Assembly: GCA_039566865.1 (NCBI GenBank) | Contig: CM076945.1 | Span: 3,337,501-3,401,500, forward strand | DNA from: Aurelia coerulea | Taxonomy: Eukaryota > Cnidaria > Scyphozoa > Semaeostomeae > Ulmaridae | Length of the DNA: 64,000 nucleotides | Reading direction: 5' to 3' | In this document: in pieces, positions 44,911 through 57,049 of the stretch | Numbering within the stretch: position 1 is the first letter of the stretch | Layout: every line of letters begins with the position of its first letter | Translations under genes and position numbers: made by a program | The notes under the pieces: model-generated | The model's database searches: none | What the model saw: the letters and a program-made list of their open reading frames with translations, nothing else | What the model was told of the DNA's origin: nothing

Positions 44911-45756
44911 AAGAGTTGCATGCACATTCTCACGTTGTACGGTGTTCAGTTTCAATTAATTCATTACACAATTTGAAAAGACAACAAGCTATGACGTAAA
45001 AGAATCAAGAAAATCGAGCACATGGAGCAAATCAGAAACAGATCTCCTTGTTTTGATTAACATATCAGATTAAACACGTACTAATTATCGACCAGTAATT
45101 TCTTACAAACTCTTTTCCAGGCAATTAGTAGTGCATTGATCGTCTACATTAATTAAGTCCATCTGTTTTCGTAACCGTCCCGATACAGGTAGCAATGAAT
45201 TCTTGATACCGGAAGAGTTAAGGTGGCCAACGAAATCCTTTGTCGGCAAGTTCGGGATGTCCGGATTTGCACCTTTACACGTACCACCAAAATTTTGTTG
45301 CCGAAAGTTGTTTTTGGCCATAGAACTGTCATTATTCGTTAGTGGCAAATGGATGTATACATATTTGTTCGTGTTTGCTGCCATACCTCATATAGAGGTA
45401 GTGGGGAACTGGGTTAGAATATTACCGAAAGAGAATTTTAGGTTCAAACAAACTGAAATTATGTCCATGATTTGAAAAAAAGTACTTTAAAACAAATGAA
45501 CAATCTCACAATTACCAGACTAGACAAAGATATGACTATACAGTATTCAAAGCTAATAAAAAGCTGAAATCAACTTCTAACTCCAAAGCCTTTAGCAGTA
45601 AATATAAAGAAACCATAATTGCAAGTTATTAAACCAAATGTCGCAGGAAACAAAAACTTGACCAGTACTACTTTTGCTTGTATTTTCCATGTTACGTTTG
45701 AGCATCCTAAGCATTATGTTATTCTTTCCATTGTTATGTAAACGGCCCAAGCTGGA
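44911..45756. other. Unassigned sequence
   Basis: 45103-45475 is open on both strands (for example minus 45103-45384) but shows no known motif. Confidence 0.3.
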
Positions 45757-45758
45757 TA

Positions 45759-47064
45759 CACGTTTTTTTTAACCCTATTCGTTTAGGGGGGGGGGGCATT
45801 TTTCGCCCCCCCCTACCAGTTTTTGCTGCATTACGCTAAAACGACAAGAGATATAACCACCAGTTTTGGTGACTTTTACTCAAATTTCATAGGCAATTAA
45901 ATTCTTAACATTTCATTGTTCTACCTCTGATCATGTGACCACAGTAATACCATATTTGGAGAGTAGTCAACAAAAAAAAATCTTAAAATGTCCGTAGTTT
46001 TTGTGTCGTTTGCTTGATCGATCTCAAACATGCACCATTTGGTTGCATTTGATGAGTACTTTCATTTGATATATAATTTTGTCATATTTGCTGATGTCAG
46101 CAATATTTAATATCTATCACGTCATTCACATTTATGACCTCATTTACCTAATAAAGAAGTGTCAAATATAATTTGTTTTAGTCTAATTTGCTTCATCTTA
46201 TTAATTTGATTCATTTTGAGTCTATATTTACCAGATAAAAGGGCAGGACTGGCCAAAACCTGCGATGAAAATAAATGCATGCAACAAAAGGCTAATTTAA
46301 GGCTAATTGTGCTAAAAATAGAAACTAAAAATTTTTGCAAAGTATGTATATTTAAACTATGACATGTTTCCTACTATTTGAAACAAATTTGGACAAAATC
46401 GGTTGAGTGGTTGATTAAATAGAACTTTTCTGGATAAGAAGGTATAAATTTGCCAATTTTAGTCAGTTTTTCGGTTGCCTAGCAACGAATCACGTGACTT
46501 ATTAATTGTCATTGTTATATTTGAATAGCCAATTGTCTAAAGAACAACAGGGGAAAGTCTTATTGTTGTATCTTTTGTAGTTTTGGAGAAAAAGAGGGGG
46601 GGCGAAAAACGCCCCCCCCCAGTACAAATACCTAAAAAATCGCCCAGTACAGATAGGGTTAAGAAACTGGTTTATAAGAAACTAGCACTACAATGACCAA
46701 ACATTTAAGAAACTCTAGTACTACGTTCAAGAACAGTTCAGAAGCTCTAAAACTTTATTTCTTTATGTCTCTCTTATTCTATGTCTCTCTAACAAAGGTA
46801 CATTCGTCTTTTCTTGACTTTTAACTGCCAAATTGGTAAATTTTTGTCTTGATGTGCATGGCTTCTTCTTGATGACAATGTCAATGCAAAATGGAAGCCC
46901 CTTCTCGAGAAGAAGGCTCAACTTCGAACAATACCGCAATTTTAGGCCCAAAAAAATAAGAAACTGATTAAGAAACTTTTACTACTAAAACACCGAAATT
47001 TTCATGCGAAATTAAGAAACTTTGAGTACCAAGTGCTGATCCAAGTTTCTTATAAAAAAACGTG
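45759..47064. mobile_element. TAAGAAAC-box element (family I) copy 2, carrying a TTAA element
   Basis: Ends CACGTTTTTTTT and AAAAAAACGTG with TA at 45757-45758 and 47065-47066. It is interrupted close to its left end by 45773-46658. The remaining part (about 420 bp) is the reverse complement of copy 1 (23648-24065) with few changes. Confidence 0.88.
45773..46658. mobile_element. Non-coding TTAA element nested in family I copy 2
   Basis: Starts CCCTATTCGTTTAGG and ends with CAGTACAGATAGGG, TTAA on both sides (45769-45772, 46659-46662). G/C runs near each end form CATTTTTCGCCCCCC and the complement. The interior has GCTGATGTCAGC and GGTTGCCTAGCAACGAATCA. Related to 12074-12950. Confidence 0.87.
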
Positions 47065-47393
47065 TATACTTGCATTTCTTGGGTCGCGTAGAAAACAATT
47101 TTTTGATAAGCGTATATTGTATTAGGTTTTGTATTCTGGAAAGAAAATTGAATTGAATTGAATTTTGGCATCAAATATTGAAAAACTGATATTTTTTGCT
47201 TTTTTAGAAACAAGCCGGACCTCTATTTGCATTGTTTCAGGATCTTTTATGTTCTATTACCGGTTTCCAAGCAAAAATTTGGCCAATATTTTTGGGTTGC
47301 AATGAAGCTGAGCTTAGATTTTTTGGGCTGCCTGAAAATTTCTCGGACTGACGTATGCGTACAGTATGTGCGTACATTTCAGTGGCATAATGA

Positions 47394-47798
47394 CCCTGGG
47401 GGTGAAGCTACTAAAGACAGTGACGGTGACTTGAGTAAGAGACCTAGACAAAGTACCCAAGACTGGGGTAACTTTCATAATGGCTACCCTGGGTACAAGA
47501 GCCTTATTAAAAAAGTTGGGGGCATACAGAAATTGGAAGATTCTTGGAAAGATATTTCAAATGCAAAAAGCCCTTCCTCTTAAAATTCAAAGTTTTTAGA
47601 AGCTCAACAAATGTTATTCTGTATAAAAATTAATGTGCAGGAGCCAAACTAAACAGCAAAATTCTTGATGATAGTCAAGAGGTATATCCCCAATTAGATA
47701 TTACCTAAAACTAGGGATTGGATTGATGGGAATTTATGATCCAAAATTGGGGTCCACAGGTCCCCATACTCCGGCTTTGGGTAGCTTCACCCCCAGGG
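47394..47798. mobile_element. Probable MITE with CCCTGGGGGTGAAGCTAC ends
   Basis: CCCTGGGGGTGAAGCTAC at the left and GTAGCTTCACCCCCAGGG at the right are inverted. No clean target duplication. The frame at 47227-47583 overlaps the left half and continues outside the element; no domain recognised. Confidence 0.65.
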
Positions 47799-50700
47799 CA
47801 ATGACTCTGTCTTGGTAACTTCTATCTGCCACGCGTGGGGATTAAAATTTTTACTTTATGACTTGATATGTCAGAAACGAAATGAACTGCAAAGACTCCA
47901 TGCATCAAAATTTAATGTCATTTCTAACGGAGTTTCCTAATCCAGAATTGATGAAATCAAAGAAATATTTCCCAATTTTCAGATAAAAGGCAAGATAGCC
48001 AGGAATTATAATTCAGTTGAATTTAGTTTACAAAAGAAGGAAAAAGTCGCGTGCAATCAAAGAGCAATCAAAGTGAGTGAGGGGCGTTTGGCGCGTGCTC
48101 TTCTATGAAGCTGAGAGTTTGAAGTTCCGCTTTCTTTGAAAGTGCCTCACATCTAGCCATTACCATAACTTCCATCCATGGTGCTATTCATTTGCAATTC
48201 ACTTCCTTTTTCGAAGCTTCAGCATCGGATTATTGCAATGATAAAAACGCTTTCCGTACGCTTCAGCATTTCTTTGGTAAGAATCTGAGCTTTCTTGATA
48301 ACGGCCTAACTGAAATTAGGAATGAATGCAAAAGTCCACAGGGAGCTCTGAGTTATAAATTAGTTCTCCTCAATCTTAGAAATACTGTGAATCTCTTCGT
48401 TGATTTTTTTCATATTTGCAAGATATGACCGTAAATATCAAATTGTTTTGTTTGTCGGCCTAGAATATATCGGCCAAGTTCGCACCTTCATGCTTCGCTA
48501 ACGCATTTTAAAAGTGCCAGCTTTTCACAGCACATTTAATAAGTCACACAAGAAGGAATGAACAACGATCTGTATCAAAGATACCAAGAGTTCCCTGGTG
48601 ATGACCAACGGAGAACCCTCTCTTAATATCCTTGTTTAGTTCCAGAAAATGTTTCCGTTGACCAATCAAGAGAAATGACCATTCTGCTACCATGTGCAAT
48701 GAATTCGAAACTGTTCTCCGCATTTTCAACACTGATTAAATGTCGCTATCAATGCCAAAATCCAAGACTGTACTTATATTACTCTCAAATCAAGCCCCAT
48801 AAACTGATCGTTCACTCAAGTGTGGTTCTGTGAACAGTTTAGGGACAAAGTCGAAAAGTTTCTTTTACACGAATCTGCATTTGATGATTTATGGAGCCAC
48901 GAACTCCCGTGATTGCCTATACATATGCACTTCGCGACGATGAAAATCGATAAAAACAATAACTTTCAACAGGTTACTTATTCTTCTAGTGCTACAGTTC
49001 ATAGAGATGTTATCTTTTCTTCAGAAAATCAAAAGAAACAAAAGTTCCAATGAATGTTTTGTACATTTCATTAGAATTGGCGTACAGCCATTTCCAAATA
49101 TGAATATTCTAAGAATCGAATGAAAATGGTTGTTCGTTGGTATGTGTCATAGATGTAAACTTCTGCCAATTTGCACTCGGAGCCATGTAGATACAAGCAA
49201 GTTATTCACATCGTATACAGAAAAGGAAACCTAATTCCCAAAAAGGTCGATCCATTATGACTCAATTTTATCAAATAAATCAAATACTTGCAAAAAGGAA
49301 CTAGATCGTGATCTTTTTAGGCATGTCATTTGCTGGCATTGTATGTGATAAGTGATAACGCCTTCCTTTTCAAATGGCATGATTACTCTTAGTTACTGTC
49401 GTTTACTTTCATTTTTCAGTATTTCTACGAAAGATAACAGTGTCCATAGGTTATTAACGGGTCACGCAACACTTTAATGAGAGATGAGCTGGCGGAGACG
49501 CTGTACAAAACCTGTCAAGTGACTGATCCTTAAGTGGTTGAATGGATTGAATCATATTTAGCGGGTGTTTTCAAATTCCTGTTACCATGTGAGCATGCAA
49601 CAAAAGACAGCTTTATAATGGCGTGCAGCTTCCTCAGCTGGAGCTCCACAACAGGATTCTGCACTTACAATTATTACAAAATGCCTTTGAGCCTTAGAAA
49701 AAACTGCCGAAAGCCTTGTAATGTAATACAGAAACAATTTTCCATCCTTTATTAAATCGACTTTATTTTTAGTCAGGAATGAAAGCCAATTTCTGAGCCT
49801 AAATCTTCTGTAGCTCTTTGCTCATGTTGATTGTCTTCAAAATGAGTCATAATTTCAGCCCCTATCTAATTATGGCTATTGGCAATTTTGAGTACATTAA
49901 ATATAGTTCATTTCTGGTGCCATTATTATGGCAAAAAACGCGATCCAATGGCCGTTTTACAGCTGCTAACAGAAGGTTATAATCTACATTTAAACCCATG
50001 CTTAAAAAAAATGCCTTTGATGTTAAGGTGATAGTTCACATGGCTTGAGAGAATGAAATAACAATTAGGCCACGCTGCAAACCAGCCTGTATCGTGTTCT
50101 GCCTTGTGTTGGTATCATTTACCACGTTGTTTCACTGATTTCGATCAACATGTCTGCCTAATGAATGATAGCACGCTTGTTAATAGGGTCGCAAGGTGTT
50201 TTTCAAATCATGGCAAATAAGCAAGCTAATGTTTCTATACGTAGTGACGTAAATTCAGCGACGTTAGCACATGTCTGTCAGGTACAGAAGATGTTACATC
50301 TTTTTTGGTACATCTAACTACTGCCAGCCGTGTTTACAAAGTGACCATACCAGGTTCTTTGAAAACTACTAACAATAATGTCTGCTGTACCAGCTTGACC
50401 ACAAGATGCCAAACAGTTTATATCAACGAATTGGACAAATTTTGATTGGAAAAAAGGAGACTCCTCTAAGAACTAAAAACATAATTGGGCAAGAAAGTTG
50501 GTTGACGTGATTTTATGTTTTTTCTTCTCTTTTGTGAAAATTTCCTTTCAATGACAACTCTAGAGGGACCATTATGGAAACAAGGTCGCACTGAAATTTT
50601 AATGAATTCCCTGTCATTTTAACTGGGGGTGTTTTCAGATTAAATGTTCAACTTTTATATTTATATTATTTTGTACTCCTGTAATTAGACTTATTTCTTT

Positions 50701-50998
50701 CTAAATTTCTATTACATCTAGCTTTTAATTTTTTGGCGAAATTTTACACACAAACATACATACATACATTGAAATTTTGAACATTTTGAAACAAACGTGT
50801 TTGTTTCATTCTCGATGAGAAAATATGTCGAAATCAAGGCAAACTTCCAATCAGTAACAGATAGTATGAGCGAACCCCAAAGACACCAGGCAACGTTAAA
50901 TAGTTTGGGAGTACCAAAATACCAAAATATTAGATATCTATAGGCTCATGATCTCCGTGGTAAAATTTGATTTGCAATATCCCATGAATGGAAACTCG
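47799..50998. other. 3.2-kb region without recognised gene or repeat
   Basis: Only short frames (48192-48428, 48544-48732, 49534-49755), none with known motifs. An ACATACATACATACATT microsatellite lies near 50755. This is the longest stretch in the window free of recognisable TEs; it may be intron or intergenic. Confidence 0.4.
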
Positions 50999-51000
50999 TA

Positions 51001-51382
51001 CACGTACTTTTTTTTTTCTAAGAAACTAAGAATTTTGGCCAGTACTGAAAGTTTCTTAAAATTATCAGATTTTGAGTACTTAGAGTTTCTTATGAGTTTC
51101 TTAGAGGTTCCATAACAATCTTCATGTTCACTACCTGTGCCCTCGTGAAAATTTCAAAACAACGTTTTTTAAGCCTTTCCAATGTTTAGACATTACTCAA
51201 ATACCTTAGGAGTAATATGATACAGGAAACAAGTGAAAATAAAGTAAAGAAATGTCAAGGATTGCCCTTATCAAAGTAAATAGTTTTTTAACTTACATTT
51301 TCTCAGTACTGGAGTTTCTTAATTTTTTGGTGATCTGAGAGTTGAGTTTCTTATAAGCAGTTTCTTATAAAAAAAATACGTG
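51001..51382. mobile_element. TAAGAAAC-box element (family I) copy 4
   Basis: Left CACGTACTTTTTTTTTTCTA, right TTATAAAAAAAATACGTG; TA at 50999-51000 and 51383-51384. Repeated GTTTCTTA boxes occur near both ends. Confidence 0.85.
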
Positions 51383-51384
51383 TA

Positions 51385-52468
51385 TTATGAAACAGCAGAT
51401 CCTACTCATTTGCTAGGAGTGATAATTAATCGTTCTCACATAGATTACATAACATTCAGCAGAAAAGGCCACATTTACCAGGAAAATGTAAGTTTCGTAA
51501 TGCTATGATGTCGCAATAAATATATCTTTCTATTCTCGATAATGAAAAATATTCTTAACATGTTGACTTTAGGGCTGAATCATTGATAGCAACAATAAAA
51601 TTTTGGATCAAACTGAAGCATGACTGGACGGAAAATATACTTTACACAAGATCAACAAAAGTAAAATCATATCTAGTTTTTAAGATGAAAAAGTTTCATC
51701 TTTCTATTACAGTACCAAAGGTCACAAAAATTTCCGTTCTTTGGATTGGATCAGGTTAAGGATGATTGTATGTTTTTCCGTTGCCTGCTTGCAATTTTGT
51801 TTCTACAACACAACTTAAACAGTAGACTAGTACTACATCTTGTGAAGTTGAATATGGGAAAAGGGACTGTCTGATAGAACTATGGGACATTCAGTTTTAT
51901 TTTTGGTGAAGTTTTGCTTTGATTTTAAGACTTTGGAAAAGAAAGGAATCGGAGAAGCTCCGTAGTTTTGCTTTTAAAGGAGGATATTTGTAAAAGACCA
52001 AAAAATAGGTCTAGATTGAGGAGATATATAGAACAGTTTTTAGAATATGCGACAGTGTCATCGGACGAAGCTCTTGCACTGGCATGTAACCGACAAGCTC
52101 CAAAGAGTGGATTCTGATATGTTAAATTCCAATTTATAAACACTTCAAATTTCCCTTTCAACTCGATTGGTACTATTTGAAAACAAATTGTGCCCTTTAT
52201 TACGATGGACTTTGCCCAAGTACTCATGGTCTGGTTCAAAAAGTTTCATCATTTCAAAGGCTTGATGTCAAGTTCTCCGAAAGTCCATCGGAAGTTTAAA
52301 AAAAGAATGCCTGGCTTACGAATATAGAGCTTATGCAAAGAGATTTCTAAGTTCAATTGATTAACTAATCCAATGCTCAGTGAGGATTTCGATACAAAGT
52401 GAACATTGAACAAAGAAAACTTCTTTACTCCGGAAATGGCTTGCCAGCAGCGTTATTATCTCGTACAG
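51385..52468. other. Unassigned sequence
   Basis: Minus frame 51925-52239 (104 codons) has no recognised motif; no repeat ends seen. Confidence 0.3.
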
Positions 52469-52868
52469 TTATACTGGCATAACGGAATAACCAGACCCAG
52501 GACCACTAGGACCGGACCCTAACGGACCAGACCCTAGGGGAATGCCCTACCCTCGCTTTGATGTTGGATAGGAAGTCAGTCACCAAAAGGAGGGGAATTT
52601 CACTCAAAAGATCCCGTATACGAAATCCTGCTGTTCTAAAAAAATCTCGTACACTCTTGCGAATGAGTGACCCTCGAATTCACAAATGTTCTGTGACACA
52701 CTCGGGCTCACTCAACTGAGTTCATCGAAGAGAAGCTTTCAGACTGCCCAGCCTCCAAGCTGCAAGTTCATCTCAGCGCTTAGAGTTCAAATTGATCAGG
52801 CACGCAGGTAATACGTAGGGACTCTGTTAGGGGGAGTTAGTCACATGTAACTTCTAAAATATGGGTTA

Positions 52869-53371
52869 CACTCATCTTTTTCGATAAGAAACCGAGGTCC
52901 GAGGTCGTAAGGTAGTTTCTTAAATCTTAGGACATTTCGCTACCAAAGTTTGAAATTTTTCTTTAATTTTTAATGCTGAAAATGTAGAATTAATTTCTTT
53001 TTGTTAGAAGGGCTTCTAAACTATTTAATAAGATCTAAAACAATAAGTAATAACATAATTGGCACTCAAAAATAATTGGACACGGTACAGTAATAGCAAC
53101 AGTAATAGTATTTTTCAATGAAAATTACGAAAGTTTCTTAGCATTTTGATACAGGTGGTGGGGTAGTATTTTTCGAAAATTTTAGCCTACCATTTCTTGT
53201 GAGCTGTTTCTTATAAAAGTGCAGGCCAGTAAGAAGCAGGGGGGAGGGGGGTTTAAGCCCCCAACAATAGTGCCACGCCACAAGTATTAATTAGATGTAT
53301 TGTTCTCTATTGTTCTAAGAACAATCCCCCAATCAGAAGCTGCTTCCTACGGCCCTGTAAAAAGGTGAGTG
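52869..53371. mobile_element. TAAGAAAC-box element (family I) copy 5, with nested MITE
   Basis: Left CACTCATCTTTTTCGATAAG, right end AAAAAGGTGAGTG, with TA at 52867-52868 and 53372-53373. The right end becomes recognisable only after removing the 136-bp hAT-like MITE at 53222-53357. Confidence 0.82.
53222..53357. mobile_element. hAT-like MITE nested in family I copy 5
   Basis: Left CAGGCCAGTAAGAAGCAGGG, right GCTTCCTACGGCCCTG (inverted, CAGGGCCGTAGGAAGC), flanks TAAAAGTG and TAAAAAGG as a decayed 8-bp duplication. Related to 14667-14836. Confidence 0.75.
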
Positions 53372-53657
53372 TACATGCATGATACGAGAAAACAAATGCA
53401 CACAAATGCACATTCTGAGATGCAATATTGTGATCATGGGATTTACCAAAGACAAGTGGGGTCAATGCCAGGGTCAATGCGTGGTTTGAGAGAATGGTTC
53501 TATTAACAGTCCCAAAATCATGACTCTTTCTTTCGAGATCGCGTTACCCCATATATCTGCCAATTACCACCTTCACAATAAACAGTACGAACAAATATGT
53601 TATCAAAAACCTGCCTGCTAAATGATTTTGCAGTCCCAAACTAACTTGCAAAGAGCA

Positions 53658-53768
53658 TGGAAAAGCCAGAATCAAGTCCAGAAATTGAGATTGTGGAGAT
53701 GGAATGCAACGTGGCTGGCATCAAGACGTCATTGCTACAACTTGAATCACCAAGCAAGGCAGAGAGGT
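53658..53768 (+). CDS. Possible short exon in the TTATA element
   Basis: ATGGAAAAGCCAGAATCA opens 37 codons (MEKPESSPEIEIVEMECNVAG ... SPSKAER) ending at a TAG that overlaps a possible donor, GAG|GTAGAA. Acidic composition and good start context, but no partner exon. It may be the first exon of a lost transposase. Confidence 0.22.
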
Positions 53769-54073
53769 AGAATATTTAGGCCATGTAGTTAAATGCTTAG
53801 GCCCAGTGGGCAATGGCTTGAGGCTGGATCAAAGTTTGTCTGCTGGTTAGACGATTTAATAAGATGCATTTTTGCGTTTGTTGTGGCATCCAGAAGGTAG
53901 AATTTAATTTCAGCAGTAACTGCCTTATCTTACTTTGGAGCGAAACTTCTGTGTTGGCCGCCATTGCAAACAAACGCTGGAAGGAAAGTAATGGGTATTC
54001 CCCTATAGGGTCTGGTCCGTTAGGGTCCGGTCCTACTGGTCCTGGGTCTGGTTATTCCGTTATGCCAGTTATA

Positions 54074-54738
54074 CTTAGGTTTCTGAGGTTATCTGTTTGT
54101 ATTGGTTTATCTAATCCAGATATTCCACAAACTTCAATTTTCATTATGTCACTGACCTGATACAGAAACCATTTTTTGATATAATTGAAATCAGAGGTAC
54201 AAACTAGACTTATGGCGTGAGTCCTTGTAATCGTTCAACATTTTAATCTGATTTTGTATTTTCGTTGTCTGCCTCGTGTATCAACTCTAACTTATGATTC
54301 CGGGGGGCCTGGGTGTTACATATATAATAATAATCATAACCATAAAACATTACAGTCAGTATGACAATAATAATAACAAATGCCAAATCTCCATTTCGGA
54401 GCAGTTACAAAGTAGAACTAATGTAACACTCTGATGATAAAACTAAACTAAAATAAATTAAGCTAAACAATGATTCAAAAGCTAAACAACACAACCTAAC
54501 ACAAACTCAAACTATTTACCAAATATTTTGAACTCTCTTATTATTCTCTCAAGCATTTTTGGGTCATTTGAAAGTAGTTGATCTTTGCTACAATTGGTTA
54601 TGTCAAATTTCTTGCATTCCCATAGATGTTCTATATTTTCTTTATGTTTACTACATCGTCTTCATGTATTATCTTTATACTTAGCCGTGTAGTATTTAGT
54701 TTGAGCATCAGGAAATCTGATGCTGTTTTTGTATCCCT
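54074..54738. other. Unassigned sequence
   Basis: A low-complexity AATAATAATCATAA stretch near 54325. No gene recognised. Confidence 0.3.
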
Positions 54739-54911
54739 CTACCCTGGATCAGAGTATTTTTAGTGTATTTGAAAAAAATTGAAAAAATGAAAGTATTCGA
54801 AAAATAAAATAAAAAGAAAGAAAAAAAGAAAAAGGAGGAAGGAAAAATTTTTCCTTCCTCCCTTCTTTTCTCTCTTTTTTTTATTTTTTTAAATTCTCTG
54901 ATCCAGGGTAG
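54739..54911. repeat. Hairpin with polypurine/polypyrimidine arms
   Basis: CTACCCTGGATCAGAG ... is followed by the complement at 54896-54911. Inner parts are A/G-rich on the left (AAAAAGAAAGAAAAAAAG) and T/C-rich on the right, pairing around GGAAGGAAAAATTTTTCCTT. Confidence 0.75.
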
Positions 54912-55167
54912 TATCCTTCATCCTTCAGATAGTCTTTGAATCTAAAATGCGAATTTCGAATCAGGCGTACCTTGGTTTCTGAATTTTTGTTATTTTTCTC
55001 ATTTAGTCTATCAACTGTTTTTTCCGTGACTAACTTTTTTGTCATGTCGCTTATATGTTCATTTGCCGTTTTCCCTAGAGTGATGACCATCCAATTCAAT
55101 GAGTGATGCTGAGACTTATGTAATGAGTCTATAAAAACAAAGCCAGAATGAATGTTTTGCCTCACTC

Positions 55168-55592
55168 AAGGGCGCCTACCCCTTGTAGGAAGTGTGTTTA
55201 TTCCCGGTACTGTACGCGTAGTAATTGGTGTCCTATGACCCGGTCCTGTTAATCTTTGTATATCATAAGAAACTTTCTGGAAGAAACTTCTTAAAACTTT
55301 TAAGAAGTTTTTCTAGTTATAGGGATTTTTAAATTCTAACGCCTGTTAGTGTTGACCAATCAAAAATCACGCTGTCTGATTCCCTGTGGCCAGATCGTAT
55401 CACAGTTGATCTCGTGTCACATAAACACCGGAATTTGAAACCACAAAGTTATTCATACGTGATCTTGACCTTGATGAGGACTGACTCTGTGTACTGTTGG
55501 GTCACGGTACGGTTCTAGGACACTCTCTGTAGTGGGTCACAGGACACCAATTACTCTACAGTACTGGGAATACACACACTTCCTACAAGGTA
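55168..55592. mobile_element. hAT-like MITE with CAAGGGCGCCTAC ends
   Basis: AAGGGCGCCTACCCCTTGTA and the complement (TACAAGGTAGGCGCCCTT) extend to about 75 bp of inverted repeat including TAATTGGTGTCCTATGACCC. The flanks CCTCACTC and CTTCACTC resemble an 8-bp duplication. The minus frame 54881-55165 ends at its left edge and has protein-like composition but no known domain. Confidence 0.8.
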
Positions 55593-55679
55593 GGCGCCCT
55601 TGCTTCACTCAATGAATAAGGCTTGGAAGATGCTACAGGATGAGTGTAAATTTACCGGAACTTGGCGAGATTTTAGGAA

Positions 55680-55786
55680 TGGTGGAGGGTGTTCTGTTTC
55701 AGGAAATGCCCCTTCAACTTAAAGAATAAAGTGCCCTTGAGGTGTCGTGCCCCACCCCCAATATTATGGTGCTTCCTACCGCCCTG
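55680..55786. mobile_element. hAT-like MITE, right half
   Basis: CTTGAGGTGTCGTGCCCC and the end GGTGCTTCCTACCGCCCTG correspond, in reverse, to the left half of 14667-14836. The left end was not found. Confidence 0.6.
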
Positions 55787-56154
55787 GATATTAACAATTA
55801 TGAAGTGTGCTTCATTATCAATTAAATTCGTATGAGTGGTAGAGAATTAAGACATTATTACTATGATGTGAATATCTATTTCTATAAAATCTGGGATCTA
55901 GGAGATCTGTCGTTCTACTATTGGAGTCATAGATTAACCCATAGATTAAACCAAATGTCGAAACGGCATTCGAAATCCAATCAGATTGGGAAACAGTTTA
56001 GGAACATTCAAAGGAAACATAAGGCAGTTAACCATTCCTTGCACTTGTAAGCTCTGCTCTGTAACACTTTTATTTACAGAATATTGGCTAGCTACATACA
56101 ATTTGATTTACCAAATCTTGATTTACATATTTTATAATTTGTTTCTTCTTTGTC
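55787..56154. other. Unassigned sequence
   Basis: The small frame at 55832-56050 is without known motifs. Confidence 0.3.
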
Positions 56155-56156
56155 TA

Positions 56157-56785
56157 CCGGGTGAATCAGAAAAAAGGATCCCCGCTTGGAGGGCCACTGC
56201 TTCATGAATATCAAAGCAATAATATTGAAAAATGTCTTGTTTTATTGCCAATATGTTCAATTAGGTTCAGTAATTTACCCGGCCTTAATCGGCCATTTCT
56301 TCCCGTGGATATGGGTGATTTTCTGCAGAAAGCCCCTTCAAAAAACCTGCAAAAACGAATGAAAACAATGAGCACATTTTCCTTCCTAAAATTGATGACA
56401 CTCTCATAAATTCATGTATTTTGTCCTCTTGGGAGAATGGAATCCCCCTGAATAGGTCATCGATACCAGGGGGAGGACTTATTCATCCTCCCAAGAGGAT
56501 AGCACGTGCTAAAGCGTTCACAAGTCATTGCTGTAAGGCATTGTAAGGCAGAAATGTTAGGGAAATCTGTTCATGATTTTGGGCACGTTTTGAAGCTTTT
56601 TTGAAGAGGCTTTCTCGAGAAAATCCCTCATAATTTGAGAATGGACTAGCCGATTTCAGTCAGGTAAATTTTATAGTAGATTTGAACATTTCTACCATAA
56701 AACTATATAGTTGCCGATATCATTGTTTTGATATCCAGGGAGCCGTAACCTTTCAAACGGGGATTCTTTTTTCTGACTCACCCGG
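56157..56785. mobile_element. Foldback-class element, family F
   Basis: Left CCGGGTGAATCAGAAAAAAG, right CTTTTTTCTGACTCACCCGG, TA at 56155-56156 and 56786-56787; 629 bp. The centre has TCCTCTTGGGAG ... CTCCCAAGAGGA around 56429-56503. Related remnants lie at 28783-28990 and 59810-59970. Confidence 0.87.
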
Positions 56786-57049
56786 TACAACTTACTCTTA
56801 GTTGTGTAGTTGGTCTTAATTAGCTTCCTCTTGCTTACATACATGTAACTATTTATCGTACTTATCTACTATCATTACATGAAGTATGAAAAAGGCTAGA
56901 GTTACTAGATTTTGATTAAATTTGTTTTCAAAATGCTTGAAATGAACCAAAAATTATCAAACAATTTTGGCCACTTTTTAGCTTCACAAGGTATTTCAGA
57001 ACATTGTTCCAACGTCTGTTGAAATATTTACTAGGTCAACAAAAAGCTA

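Larger units (their letters stand above)
52474..54068. mobile_element. Element with CTGGCATAACGG ends and TTATA flanks
   Basis: About 75 bp of terminal inverted repeat, starting CTGGCATAACGGAATAACC and including a run of GGACC / GGTCC units, flanked by TTATA (52469-52473, 54069-54073). 1595 bp, of which 503 bp is a later family I insertion. It contains a possible short exon at 53658. The superfamily is not assigned. Confidence 0.82.

Noticed and set aside
47227..47583. 118-codon plus-strand gene
   Set aside because: Half of it lies in the CCCTGGGGGTGAAGC inverted-repeat element; no domain recognised.
51925..52239. 104-codon minus-strand protein
   Set aside because: No motif, no splice context; length within chance for AT-rich DNA.
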